Below are positions 16,812-24,824 of a stretch of DNA of 64,000 bases, one piece after another. Under the pieces are notes generated by a model that made no database searches, had not been told where the DNA came from, and saw only the letters and a list, made by a program, of their open reading frames with translations. Position 1 is the stretch's first letter, and the number at the start of each line of letters is the position of its first letter. This stretch comes from Halorhabdus tiamatea SARL4B (lineage in GTDB: Archaea > Halobacteriota > Halobacteria > Halobacteriales > Haloarculaceae), in assembly GCF_000470655.1 (NCBI RefSeq), contig NC_021921.1, positions 310,001-374,000 on the forward strand. Reading direction: 5' to 3'. The position numbers and the translations under genes are program-made.

Positions 16812-17148
16812 CTACCGGGTTCCACGCGCCGTCTGCATCGCCTCGCTGTTGTACGAACTTCCTGCGTTTCCCTCGGTGTCCAGGACGATGACGCCCGCAG
16901 TGCCAACAGCGTCTTCGGCGAACGAACTAATCGCCGCTTTGGCTGCAGTTTGCGGGGGTTGCCCGGATTCCAGTCGTTCGACCGCCGCCCGCGCGAGCGC
17001 CTCGCGGGCAATGTCCTCGCCGGCCCCTGTCGCGCTCGCGCCGCCAGCCGGGGAGGCGTAGAAGCCCGCCCCGACCTGGGGGACGTCGCCGACCCGTCCC
17101 GCGAGTGCGCCCCAGCGCCCGCCAGTCGACGTTCCGGCAGCGAGGCGT
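16812..17148 (-). pseudogene. Remnant of isoaspartyl peptidase / L-asparaginase (Ntn hydrolase), C-terminal part only
   Basis: The frame encodes about 105 residues that read as the beta-subunit of plant-type asparaginases: LAAGTSTGGRWGALAGRVGD, VGAGFYAS, GGASATGAGE, and a C-terminal TAGVIVLDTEGNAG. Intact enzymes have about 280-320 residues and self-cleave before a Thr located roughly a dozen residues upstream of the TSTGG motif. Here the alpha-subunit and that nucleophile are missing; the sequence immediately upstream is the 3' end of the UPF0179 gene. The open frame extends into that gene out of phase, so no plausible start exists. It is a decayed gene. Confidence 0.75.
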
Positions 17149-17601
17149 TCACTCCCCTTCGGGCGGCGCGAGTTCGACTTTCGTGAGGTCCCGATCCAGC
17201 ATGCAGTAGTCGTGTGGCGGTTCGCCGAGCACACTGTCGATCCGGTAGGTCGTCTCGAAGTCGGCCCCTGCCGGTTCACAGAGGTCGTGGCTCGGGCACT
17301 CCTCGTGGGGACACGCTCCCTCGAGTTCGACCTTGCTACCGGCGAAGGCGTTCTGGCTCGAGACGTTTGCCCGGATCGGGGCGGGTTCGACCTCGACGGC
17401 AGTGACGCCGTCGTCGTGGACGGCACACTCGAGCGTACTCGCTCCCTCGCGGATGGACGTCACCCGATACCGCCGACCTACGTCGAGATTGAGACACTGG
17501 TCGCGATAGGGACACCCCTCGCAGGCAGGTGATTCACCCTGATAGACGAACTCCGTGTCGGGTTCCGCGAGGCGAGTTCCGAGAAGCGTGATCTGAGTCA
17601 T
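17149..17601 (-). CDS. UPF0179 family protein
   Basis: A 150-residue member of the archaeal UPF0179 family, function unknown. It contains two Cys-rich clusters, ACEGCPYRDQC near residues 25-35 and CPHEECPSHDLC in the second half, that probably bind metal (zinc or an iron-sulfur cluster). ATG 17601 gives the family start MTQITLLGTRLAE. Its 3' end abuts the asparaginase remnant, and the DUF5820-like gene lies 26 bases upstream on the same strand. Confidence 0.88.
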   Translation of the reverse strand: MTQITLLGTRLAEPDTEFVYQGESPACEGCPYRDQCLNLDVGRRYRVTSIREGASTLECAVHDDGVTAVEVEPAPIRANVSSQNAFAGSKVELEGACPHEECPSHDLCEPAGADFETTYRIDSVLGEPPHDYCMLDRDLTKVELAPPEGE

Positions 17602-17627
17602 TACGCCAGGGTAGGACGCCACGTCGA

Positions 17628-18047
17628 TTAAGTCCCTCGACCGGTGAGTTCGTCGAGGCGATCGAGATACGCCGGCCGGGGCACCTGATACCACGAGCGA
17701 TAGTCGAACTCGCCCGCCGCAAAGTCCCGCGCCAGGTCGAGCGCGCCCCCGAGCGCGGCGTCCCGATCGTCGTAAACCGCTGTGACTCCCTCGATTTCGG
17801 GTTCGAGGTAGAGTGTCACGTGCCAGGGGTCGTCGGCGTCGGGGTCCGGGCGACCGGGGCGGCGGTCACGCGAACCCTTGGTCACGTACAGCGTCGGCAG
17901 ACACGGGGCCGGAAACTCGCCGGCGTCGAAGACGTCCGGGCGATAGACGAGGACGAGTCTGGTCGGCTCTTCGCTCCAGGCGTCCCATCCCGACGGCAAC
18001 TCGTCGCTCACAGTGTAGCGTTGGGCTGGCTCCGAAATGAGTGCCAC
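17628..18047 (-). CDS. Conserved haloarchaeal protein (DUF5820-like)
   Basis: A roughly 139-residue protein with the segment LPSGWDAWSEEPTRLVLVYRPDVFD, a FPAPCLPTLYVTKG stretch, a basic RDRRPGRPDPDADD linker and a C-terminal helix-rich part (ALDLARDFAAGEFD). It resembles a haloarchaeal family of unknown function, from memory DUF5820. No ATG is in frame; GTG 18047 is chosen, with GTG 18080 as the alternative. It is divergent from the YjbQ gene and upstream of UPF0179 on the same strand. Confidence 0.6.
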   Translation of the reverse strand: MALISEPAQRYTVSDELPSGWDAWSEEPTRLVLVYRPDVFDAGEFPAPCLPTLYVTKGSRDRRPGRPDPDADDPWHVTLYLEPEIEGVTAVYDDRDAALGGALDLARDFAAGEFDYRSWYQVPRPAYLDRLDELTGRGT

Positions 18048-18124
18048 GCTCGCGGCACGCGAGGGGCGGGCCGTCGCCACCAGCGGCAGAAAGCATTTTT
18101 GTCGTCTCCGGACGACGCTCGGGT

Positions 18125-18511
18125 ATGGCAGAAACGCTCTCGATCAGCACCGACGAGCGACTGTCCGTCCTCGACGTGACCGATCGCGTGGCTGCTGCCC
18201 TGCCCGCCGACGCGGACGGCACGGCGACGGTGTTCGTCCCGCATACGACGGCCGCCGTCACAGTCAACGAAGGCGAGCCCCGGCTCGTCGACGACCTCGA
18301 GACGGCGTTCGCCGAACTGGTCGACGACGACGGCTGGGCACACGATCAGATCGACAACAACGCCGATTCCCACATTCGCGCGTCGTTGATCGGCCCGAGT
18401 GTGACGGTTCCCGTCAGCGACGGCAGCCTCGATCTGGGTACCTGGCAGTCGATCCTCTTCGTGGAGTGTGACGGCCCGCGAACCCGGTCGCTGGAAGTCC
18501 GGACGGGGTAA
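18125..18511 (+). CDS. YjbQ / UPF0047 family protein
   Basis: A 128-residue member of the widespread YjbQ (UPF0047) family, some of which show weak thiamin-phosphate-synthase activity. Family hallmarks are present: VFVPHTTAAVTVNE in the first half, a WAHDQIDNNADSHIRASLIGPS core with conserved His and Asn/Asp, and LGTWQSILFVECDGPR near the end. ATG 18125 has an ATTTTTGTC box about 28 bases upstream. The physiological role is uncertain. Confidence 0.88.
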   Translation: MAETLSISTDERLSVLDVTDRVAAALPADADGTATVFVPHTTAAVTVNEGEPRLVDDLETAFAELVDDDGWAHDQIDNNADSHIRASLIGPSVTVPVSDGSLDLGTWQSILFVECDGPRTRSLEVRTG

Positions 18512-18568
18512 CAGAGTGGTTGCAACGCCAGTCGCGTGCTTTTTCGCCCTGGGAGTGAAACGACGACT

Positions 18569-19408
18569 ATGACCACCGAAGACGCCTGGTTTCACGCCCT
18601 CCCGCCCGACGACGAGTCGGCCGCGCAGGCCCGAATCACCGACGGGACGGCCGAGGAACCGGCCGACTGGCCACAGCTTGCCGTCGAGACAGGGTACGCT
18701 GAGAACGCCGAGGCGTATTACGACGTGTTACGTTCGACTACGCTTGCGGCAGCCGAAGCAGCCGTCAAAGAGCGCGAGCGGGCCGACGACCAGCAGTTGA
18801 AACACGCGATCCGGGCGATGGACGACTGTGAGCGGACGGCCAACGAACTCGCCGAGCGCGTCGCCGAGTGGGCCGGGACGCGACTGTCGGATGCCGGCAC
18901 GGGCGTCGAGTACGCTCGCGAGTTGATCGACGGGGAGACCGCCGATCCCGCCGATGCGGACCTCCGCTCGCTGGCCCAGCGCGTCGTCGAACTCGCCGAG
19001 GAGGCAGCCGAGCTTCGACGGACAATCGAGACGACCGCGCCCGACGTCGCACCGAACCTCTCGGCGCTCGCGGGACCGGTGCTTGCAGCGCGACTCGTCT
19101 CACTCGCCGGCGGGCTCGAAGCGCTGGCGAAAAAGCCCAGCGGGACGGTACAGGTTCTGGGCGCGGAGGACGCGCTGTTCGCCCACCTCCAGGGCTCGGC
19201 CCCGTCGCCGAAACACGGGATCATCTACACTCACGAGTACGTCAGTGGGACTGATCCGGCCCAGCGCGGTTCGGCAGCACGGGCCCTGGCCGGCAAACTC
19301 ACGATCGCCGCCCGGATCGACCACTACAGTGGCGACCGCCGACCCGAACTCGACGCGGAACTCGACGAACGCATCGAGACGATCCGATCGCGAGGTGAAT
19401 CGGCATGA
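18569..19408 (+). CDS. nop5: Nop5 (Nop56/58) C/D-box RNP core protein
   Basis: Scaffold of the archaeal C/D-box guide-RNA methylation particle, bridging L7Ae-bound RNA and fibrillarin. The 279-residue protein has an N-terminal fibrillarin-binding part, a Glu/Ala-rich coiled-coil middle (about 90-165) and the Nop domain (APNLSALAGPVLAARLVSLAGG) with GAEDALFAHLQG and PKHGIIYTHEYV. The basic tail of eukaryal homologues is absent. Its stop overlaps the flpA start by ATGA, as expected for partners made together. Confidence 0.93.
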   Translation: MTTEDAWFHALPPDDESAAQARITDGTAEEPADWPQLAVETGYAENAEAYYDVLRSTTLAAAEAAVKERERADDQQLKHAIRAMDDCERTANELAERVAEWAGTRLSDAGTGVEYARELIDGETADPADADLRSLAQRVVELAEEAAELRRTIETTAPDVAPNLSALAGPVLAARLVSLAGGLEALAKKPSGTVQVLGAEDALFAHLQGSAPSPKHGIIYTHEYVSGTDPAQRGSAARALAGKLTIAARIDHYSGDRRPELDAELDERIETIRSRGESA

Positions 19409-20031
19409 CTCTGCCCGATGGCGTCGAGCGGCGACGTTTCGACGGGGCGGAATCGCTGGCGACGCAGGGTGAACCTGTCTACGGCGAATCTGTCGAAGAC
19501 GGGTGGCGACGGTGGGTTCCCGAACGGTCGAAACTCGGCGCGATGCTCGAACTCGGCGTCGATACCGGACTGACGGGCGGTGAGACAGTCCTCTATCTCG
19601 GTGCGGCGAGCGGGACGACCGTGAGTCACGTGGCCGACTTCGCCGGGCCGACCTACGCGGTCGAGTTCGCCGCGCGGCCGACGCGGGATCTGCTCGACGT
19701 GGCTGGCGATCGCGATCGGCTCTTCCCGCTGTTGAAGGACGCCCGCGCTCCCGAGACGTACGCCCACGTCGTCGAGCCGGTCGATGCGATCGTTCAAGAC
19801 GTCGCCACGCGCGGCCAGGCGGACGTGGCGCTGGCGAACCGGCGATTTCTGAAAGACGACGGGCGACTCAGTATGGCAGTGAAGGCTCGAAGCGAGGACG
19901 TCACTCGGGATCCGGAGGACGTCTTCGATGACGTTCTTGAGACTCTCGAGGCGGGCTACGAGATTCTCGAACGGCGTCGGCTCGAGCCGTATCACGACGA
20001 TCACCTCGCCGTGATTGCCCGGCCACGATAG
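19405..20031 (+). CDS. flpA: Fibrillarin-like 2'-O-methyltransferase
   Basis: The methyltransferase of the C/D-box RNP, transferring methyl from SAM to ribose 2'-OH on rRNA and tRNA. The 208-residue protein shows the fibrillarin SAM site ([17 protein letters not shown]), [13 protein letters not shown], and [13 protein letters not shown] with the conserved Asp. ATG 19405 overlaps the nop5 stop, giving a tight two-gene operon. Confidence 0.95.
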   Translation: MTLPDGVERRRFDGAESLATQGEPVYGESVEDGWRRWVPERSKLGAMLELGVDTGLTGGETVLYLGAASGTTVSHVADFAGPTYAVEFAARPTRDLLDVAGDRDRLFPLLKDARAPETYAHVVEPVDAIVQDVATRGQADVALANRRFLKDDGRLSMAVKARSEDVTRDPEDVFDDVLETLEAGYEILERRRLEPYHDDHLAVIARPR

Positions 20032-20111
20032 CCGGCGACAGACCGATTCGATACGGGGTCACTGTGGGGGAACAGAACCCTTTAGCCGGGCCGAATCCTA
20101 CGCTCGTATCG

Positions 20112-21194
20112 ATGGAGACGGCTTCGGAGAGTCCGTTTACGGAGCTGGGAACGCTGGGTATCGAAGAGGAATTCTTCGTCGTCGACGAGTACGGCCGGCC
20201 GACCTCCGGTACCGACACGCTCGTCTACGACGCCGACCCGCCGGCGATCCTCGAGGGCCACCTCGACCACGAGCTGTTCAAATTCGTGATCGAGTCACAG
20301 ACGCCGCTCATCGAGGACCCGGCGAACGCGGAAGCGAAACTCGCTGCAGTCCGCGGGGCGCTGGTCGAACACGCTCGCGACCACGATTTCGAGATCGCCT
20401 CGGCCGGATTGCATCCCGGGGCCAAGTGGCGCGAACTCGAACACGCCCAAAAGCCCCGCTATCAGTCCCAACTCGACCGGATTCAGTATCCCCAGCACCG
20501 CAACACGACCGCCGGGCTCCACGTCCACGTCGGCGTCGACGACGCCGAGAAGGCGATCTGGATCGCCAATCGAATCCGCTGGCATCTCCCGATCGTGCTC
20601 GCGCTATCGGTCAACTCGCCGTACTGGAACGGCTTTGACACCGGGCTGGCCTCGGCGCGTGCGAAGCTCTTCGAGGGGCTGCCCAACACCGGGATGCCGA
20701 CGGCTTTCGATTCGTTCGAATCGTTCCAGCGCTTCGAGCGACGGATGATCGAGACGGACTCGATCAGCGACCGTGGGGAACTCTGGTTCGACGTCCGGCC
20801 ACACACCGAATACGGGACCGTCGAGGTCCGGACGGCTGACGCTCAGGCCGACATCGACCGCGTCCTGGCGCTGGTGGAGTACGTCCACGAACTCGTCCTC
20901 GATTTCGCCGCGCGCTACGAGGACGGCGAGGCCGTCCAGCCAGTCCGGCGGGAACTCCTCGACGAGAACAAGTGGCGCGCGATCCGACACGGCCGCGACG
21001 CGTCGTTTATCACCAGGGACGGCGAGGGGACGATCGACGTAGAGAGCGTTCTCGAACGCGACGAGCGTCGACTCGATCTGGACCGGGTAATATCGCTGCT
21101 CGCCGCGGAGAGCGGCGCAGTCCGTCAACGACGACTGCGCGAAGACAGTGTGGATGTCCTGTACGAATCGTTGCTGGTCGCCGATCCACGCTGA
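20112..21194 (+). CDS. gshA: Glutamate-cysteine ligase (haloarchaeal GshA type)
   Basis: Forms gamma-glutamylcysteine, the main low-molecular-weight thiol of haloarchaea. The 360-residue protein begins [20 protein letters not shown]; the GIEEEFF motif is the signature of the ATP-dependent carboxylate-amine ligase (GCS2/YbdK) family. [12 protein letters not shown] and a later [12 protein letters not shown] are the other active-site segments. ATG 20112 is preferred over a longer frame from 20064, whose region contains an ACCCTTTAGCC box about 27 bases upstream of the chosen start. YbdK-type activity on other amines is the alternative. Confidence 0.88.
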   Translation: METASESPFTELGTLGIEEEFFVVDEYGRPTSGTDTLVYDADPPAILEGHLDHELFKFVIESQTPLIEDPANAEAKLAAVRGALVEHARDHDFEIASAGLHPGAKWRELEHAQKPRYQSQLDRIQYPQHRNTTAGLHVHVGVDDAEKAIWIANRIRWHLPIVLALSVNSPYWNGFDTGLASARAKLFEGLPNTGMPTAFDSFESFQRFERRMIETDSISDRGELWFDVRPHTEYGTVEVRTADAQADIDRVLALVEYVHELVLDFAARYEDGEAVQPVRRELLDENKWRAIRHGRDASFITRDGEGTIDVESVLERDERRLDLDRVISLLAAESGAVRQRRLREDSVDVLYESLLVADPR

Positions 21195-21256
21195 GAGATC
21201 CTTCGAGCCGAGGGCTTTTGCCCGACCGCCCCTTTCGTCCTCGTAGGGCCAACAGT

Positions 21257-21751
21257 ATGACCGAAGACACAGACGAGGCCGACGCCGAGCGTGACGTTCG
21301 TTCGCGCATCGAGGAAGGGACTGACCGGGCGATCGAGGAGTTCGACGAGCGATTGATCGACGTGTTGTCATGGGTACTCGACACCGAAACGCGGGCGCGG
21401 ATCTACGTCTATCTCCGGGCGAACCCGGAGCGGACGAGCGAGGAGGTCGCTGACGGGACCGGGCTGTACCCGAGTACGATTCGAGAAGCACTCGCGGAAC
21501 TCCACGATGACGGCGTCCTCACCCGCGAGAAGCGTGAACACGAGGGGACCGGGAACAACCCCTACGAGTACAGCGCGATCGCACCGAGCGAGCTGGTTTC
21601 GGACATCGTCGAGGACGTCCAATCGGAGTTGAACGCGGTCGTCAATCTGGACGCGTATCTGAGCGACGAGAAAGAAGAAACGACCGAACCCATCACGATC
21701 ACGGTCTCTGAACCAGACGACGATGTCGAGGACGGCGACTCGCCCGAGTGA
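21257..21751 (+). CDS. Winged-helix transcriptional regulator
   Basis: A 164-residue protein with an acidic N-terminus (1-~30), a winged helix-turn-helix (TETRARIYVYLRANPERTSEEVADGT..., recognition helix around LYPSTIREALAEL) and an acidic C-terminal tail. The ArsR/PadR-like arrangement is common among haloarchaeal regulators. It lies 62 bases after gshA on the same strand, with its own T-rich region (GGCTTTTGCC) about 30 bases upstream. The target is unknown; regulation of thiol metabolism would be a guess. Confidence 0.8.
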   Translation: MTEDTDEADAERDVRSRIEEGTDRAIEEFDERLIDVLSWVLDTETRARIYVYLRANPERTSEEVADGTGLYPSTIREALAELHDDGVLTREKREHEGTGNNPYEYSAIAPSELVSDIVEDVQSELNAVVNLDAYLSDEKEETTEPITITVSEPDDDVEDGDSPE

Positions 21752-21832
21752 GCGGAGTCAACATGGGCGAGACGCGTCGAAGAGGGTCGCCGCATCGTAG
21801 AAGCTAAATCGCGCGACGCCATGGCCGAAGGT

Positions 21833-22321
21833 ATGAAGGTCGCGCTGGGGGGCACGTTCGATCCGATCCACGACGGTCACCGGGCGCTGTTCGAGCGTGC
21901 GTTCGAACTCGGTGACGTCACCGTTGGACTCACGAGTGACGACCTCGCCCCGACGACTCGAGACGAAGGACGGTACGTCGAGCCCTACGACGAGCGCCTG
22001 GACGCCCTCGAGGACGAACTGTCGGCGTTCGCCGCGGAGTACGACCGCGACTACGAACTCCGGAAATTACAGCGACCGACCGGGATTGCGACCGAAGAGC
22101 AGTTCGACGTCCTGGTGGTCTCACCGGAGACGGAGACGGGTGGTACTCGGATCAACGAGATCCGCGAGGAGCACGGCCGAGAACCACTCGAGATTGAAGT
22201 CGTCGATCACGTGCTGGCAGACGACGGCGAGCCGATCTCGAGTACGCGGATCGTCCGCGGCGAGATCGACGAACACGGGAATTTGACCCCGGACCGCGAC
22301 GGCCGTGAACCGGTGGAGTAG
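21833..22321 (+). CDS. coaD: Phosphopantetheine adenylyltransferase, archaeal type
   Basis: Transfers AMP to 4'-phosphopantetheine to give dephospho-CoA. The 162-residue protein has the nucleotidyltransferase motif GGTFDPIHDGH (6-16, HxGH at 13-16) and the C-terminal ISSTRI that binds ATP phosphates. ATG 21833 is chosen because a CTAAATC box (21803-21809) lies about 27 bases upstream; an ATG at 21821 in frame would add four residues. It converges with the TFB-like gene, with the two stops back to back. Confidence 0.92.
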   Translation: MKVALGGTFDPIHDGHRALFERAFELGDVTVGLTSDDLAPTTRDEGRYVEPYDERLDALEDELSAFAAEYDRDYELRKLQRPTGIATEEQFDVLVVSPETETGGTRINEIREEHGREPLEIEVVDHVLADDGEPISSTRIVRGEIDEHGNLTPDRDGREPVE

Positions 22322-22630
22322 TCACCACTCGGGAGCGTCGAATCCGGTTTCTTCGAGGAGTTCTTTCCAGCGTTGCTGGACAGTTAGCCGTGAGACGTCG
22401 GCTGCCTCGGCGACTGCCGACTGCGAGCGGCGTTCGCCAGCGACGAGGGCACCGACGTAGACGCTCGCGGCGAGGACGGCCTGTTTGGATCGCTTCTCGT
22501 CCGGCAGGTTCGAGAGAAAGACGTCCGTCGCGCGCGAGCGAGCGGTCTCGCCGAGATCGAGCCGGTCAGCAACAGCTTCGATGGCCTCGATCCACTCCTC
22601 GTTGGCCAGTTGGTCGCCTGCGCGATACAC
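22322..22630 (-). CDS. Single-cyclin-repeat TFIIB-like protein
   Basis: A 102-residue protein resembling only the second cyclin repeat of archaeal TFB: helices to about residue 50, then RSKQAVLAASVYVGALVAGE and a helix-turn-helix-like VAEAADVSRLTVQQRWKELLEE. Full TFB has about 310 residues with an N-terminal zinc ribbon and two cyclin repeats; both the ribbon and first repeat are absent. Initiation is at GTG 22630, supported by an ATTATATACG box (22651-22660) about 27 bases upstream. It may act as a regulator or TFB competitor. A small zinc protein is encoded divergently. Confidence 0.7.
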   Translation of the reverse strand: MYRAGDQLANEEWIEAIEAVADRLDLGETARSRATDVFLSNLPDEKRSKQAVLAASVYVGALVAGERRSQSAVAEAADVSRLTVQQRWKELLEETGFDAPEW

Positions 22631-22650
22631 ACAGTGATGCTGGGGTCGTG

Positions 22651-22660
22651 CGTATATAAT
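22651..22660 (-). promoter_or_regulatory. TATA box of the TFB-like gene
   Basis: CGTATATAAT on the plus strand reads ATTATATACG on the minus strand, one of the best TATA elements in the window. Its spacing selects GTG 22630 as a leaderless start. Confidence 0.6.
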
Positions 22661-22762
22661 TTCTCGGACGCCAGACTCGTGGCAATACCCGAACCCTCAC
22701 CACTCGCAATACCTATCCGAAGAGTAATCTTTTTGTGCGTTATTCAATGACACACATGTACC

Positions 22763-22897
22763 ATGTCCAGTGAGAGGCAAACGTGTCCGGACTGTGGGGG
22801 TTCAGGGAGGCAAGACGGAGAGGTGTGTCGGACGTGTGGTGGGATGGGACGGAAACCGGCGATGGCACCCAACGAGAAGCCGCTTTATATCTCGTGA
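22763..22897 (+). CDS. 44-residue DnaJ-type double CxxC zinc protein
   Basis: The frame ATG 22763 to TGA 22895-22897 encodes a 44-residue protein with two CxxC-G pairs, CPDCGGSG (8-15) and CRTCGGMG (22-29), the CxxCxGxG repeat of the DnaJ cysteine-rich domain. Four cysteines can bind one zinc. A CTTTTTGTG box lies about 30 bases upstream. It has no J domain, so it is a free-standing zinc microprotein of unknown function, possibly an RNA- or protein-binding adaptor. It is divergent from the TFB-like gene and precedes tRNA-Leu. Confidence 0.7.
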   Translation: MSSERQTCPDCGGSGRQDGEVCRTCGGMGRKPAMAPNEKPLYIS

Positions 22898-22956
22898 GTG
22901 GCGCGTCCGACTCGAAGCGTTAGCTTCTTGCCGACCTGTTTGATATCCACGGGTAA

Positions 22957-23040
22957 GCGCGGGTAGCCAAGCCAGGAAAAGGCGTAGCGCTTAGGACGCT
23001 ATCCCGTAGGGGTCCGCCGGTTCAAATCCGGTCCCGCGCA
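22957..23040 (+). tRNA. tRNA-Leu (anticodon UAG)
   Basis: Folds as a class II tRNA: acceptor GCGCGGG (22957-22963) with CCCGCGC (23033-23039) and discriminator A23040; anticodon stem TAGCG/CGCTA with loop CTTAGGA, anticodon UAG reading CUA; a long variable arm (TCCCGTAGGGG); T-arm CCGG-TTCAAAT-CCGG. CCA is not encoded. No intron is seen. The TTTGATATCC region about 20 bases upstream could be its promoter. Its 3' tail is repeated downstream. Confidence 0.95.
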
Positions 23041-23325
23041 TTTTGCGGCGAACAACTCGTGAGCCGCACATGCCGCACGAGGATTTGAACGTCGTCACGA
23101 GCGAAGCGAAGTGTCGGAAGTTCACAATCCGGTCCCGCGCATTGCTGTCGCTCGCAAACTCGCGAGTGACTGCAATCACCATGAGGATTTCAACGAGAGA
23201 AGACGCGCGCAGCGAAGCGAGCACGTCTTCGCGTAGTTCACAATCCGGTCCCATGCACTTCTCCGCGAACAAACCTGGGCCGCAAATCCGGCCACTCGTG
23301 CGACAGGGCTGCGAGTGGCGTCGAT
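23041..23325 (+). repeat. Tail-echo region behind tRNA-Leu
   Basis: This 285-bp gap holds two copies of the tRNA 3' tail with one inserted C: GTTCACAATCCGGTCCCGCG plus CA (23120-23141), and a diverged copy ending CCCATGCA (23236-23257). Each is preceded by the reverse complement of the T-loop region: GGATTTGAAC (23081-23090) and GGATTTCAAC (23185-23194). The first spacer contains GCGGC/GCCGC and GCGAACAACTCGTGAGC. No protein frame is credible. Confidence 0.8.
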
Positions 23326-24744
23326 TCAGTCTTCGACCAGGCAGTAGGCGTGGCCAGGTTCGACGAGGTCGAATTCGCCGTCGTCGTAGTAGCCGTCGAC
23401 GACAGCGCGTTCGGCGTAGTAGACCCGGCCGTCGAGTGGGACAGGGGCGCTCGTGACGTGGCCGCGATTTTCGACGCGCCACCGTGGATCGCCCGTGTGC
23501 TTCTCGAGGGCGTAGACGTACGAGCCGGAGGAGCCGACGAGTACGGTGTCGTCGGTGACTGTCAGCGAGCCGATGACGCGACCGCCGACGTTCGTCGACC
23601 ACTGCTCCTCGCCGGTCTCGGCGTCGAGTGCGTAGACGTAGTGGTCCGAGCTTCCAACGTAGACGACTCCCTCGTTCGGATCGGCGGCGGGGTTCGACAT
23701 CACGATGGCACCCGTCTCGAAGGACCACAGTTCCTCGCCGTCTTCGACGTCGAGACAGTAGACGTGGTCGTCCCAGGAGCCGACGAAGACGCGACCGTCG
23801 AAGGTCGGGGCGGTGCCTTTGACCTGCGCGCCGTGGTTGAACTCGCCGTCGGCTTTGGTCTTGCCGTCGGGGCCGCCTTCGGGGCCGGTCTGGAACTTCC
23901 ACTCGAATTCGAGACACGGGAACTGCCAGCAGTAGACGGCCCCGTCGTTCGAGCCGGCAATGAGTCGCTCTTCTTCGAGGTCGATCGTCGCCGAGGGATG
24001 GGGCTGGCCCCACATACGGTCGTCGACGTGGATCGGCTCGCCGGTCTCGGCGTCGATCGCCCAGAGCGCGCCGGAGGAGGGGTCCCAGTACTCGGCGACG
24101 ACGTAGAGGACGCCCTCGTAGTACGCCGGACTGGAGCCGATCGCGAGCGCACCGGCGAGATCTTCAGACGTGGTGTGCCACACCATTTCGCCCGACTCCA
24201 CGCCGATCGCGTAGAGATCGCCGTTGTACCCGCCGATGTAGGCGACGCCGTCGACGATCGCCGCCGAGCCGTGGAACCCCTTCTCCGTCGCGTTCGTCTG
24301 GGTCGACCAGTCGTTCCGCCCCGATGGTGCGTACGATTCGACGCGACCGGTATCGCCGGCGAAGAGGATCTGCTCACGATCGGGGGTCGGCACGGGGCTG
24401 GATTTGGCGGCCGTGTGGCCGACGTAGTTGATCGGGAACGACCAGTTGACCGAGACGGACTCGGGGACGGTCTCCTCGGGATAGTAGCCGAGCCGACGGA
24501 GGCCGCCACGCCACATTCGCACGTCGTCGTTGGGATGAGTCCGATACGTTTCGGGGGACTCCTCGACGTCGATCGGACAGGACGGTAACGTCGCCGTGTC
24601 GCCGTCTGCGGAGCCTCCACCCGGCAGTGTACAACCGGCCAGGCCCGCCGCCACGGCAGTCCCCCCGGCTTCCAGCAAATGGCGTCGCGATAGTGTCGCC
24701 GTCTCGATCGGTTGGTCCTCTCTGTGGGAGTCCACGGAAGTCAT
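23326..24744 (-). CDS. PQQ-like beta-propeller Tat lipoprotein
   Basis: A 472-residue protein with a twin-arginine signal (SRRHLLEAG, RR at 20-21) and lipobox LAGC (Cys38), so it is probably Tat-exported and lipid-anchored. The mature part carries repeated PQQ-type propeller blades (VYIGGYNGDLYAI, VYVGSSDHYVYALDAETGEEQW, VLVGSSGSYVYALEKHTGDPRW). No quinoprotein catalytic residues are recognisable; a binding or scaffolding role outside the membrane is likely. ATG 24744 fits a GCTTTTGG box about 28 bases upstream. It resembles the propeller protein at 7877 in architecture. Confidence 0.85.
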   Translation of the reverse strand: MTSVDSHREDQPIETATLSRRHLLEAGGTAVAAGLAGCTLPGGGSADGDTATLPSCPIDVEESPETYRTHPNDDVRMWRGGLRRLGYYPEETVPESVSVNWSFPINYVGHTAAKSSPVPTPDREQILFAGDTGRVESYAPSGRNDWSTQTNATEKGFHGSAAIVDGVAYIGGYNGDLYAIGVESGEMVWHTTSEDLAGALAIGSSPAYYEGVLYVVAEYWDPSSGALWAIDAETGEPIHVDDRMWGQPHPSATIDLEEERLIAGSNDGAVYCWQFPCLEFEWKFQTGPEGGPDGKTKADGEFNHGAQVKGTAPTFDGRVFVGSWDDHVYCLDVEDGEELWSFETGAIVMSNPAADPNEGVVYVGSSDHYVYALDAETGEEQWSTNVGGRVIGSLTVTDDTVLVGSSGSYVYALEKHTGDPRWRVENRGHVTSAPVPLDGRVYYAERAVVDGYYDDGEFDLVEPGHAYCLVED

Positions 24745-24769
24745 CGATGTCCAAAGCCGATGGGGACAG

Positions 24770-24780
24770 ACCAAAAGCAT
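24770..24780 (-). promoter_or_regulatory. TATA-like box of the propeller gene
   Basis: GCTTTTGGTC on the minus strand is centred about 30 bases before ATG 24744. It occupies the interval that an ATG at 24747 would use as coding sequence for the divergent gene, which argues for a later start of that gene (24825). Confidence 0.45.
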
Positions 24781-24824
24781 CACGGATCCCAACAGCCAAG
24801 AGGAGGTACGAACTATCGCTGGTC

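Noticed and set aside
17149-17426. Extension of the asparaginase frame to give a 204-residue protein
   Set aside because: The N-terminal part overlaps the UPF0179 coding region in another frame and shows no asparaginase features.
23021-23257. Attachment-site duplication of an integrated element at tRNA-Leu
   Set aside because: Direct tail copies exist, but no integrase or cargo lies between them, units are only about 100 bp, and inverted T-arm pieces are not explained by integration.
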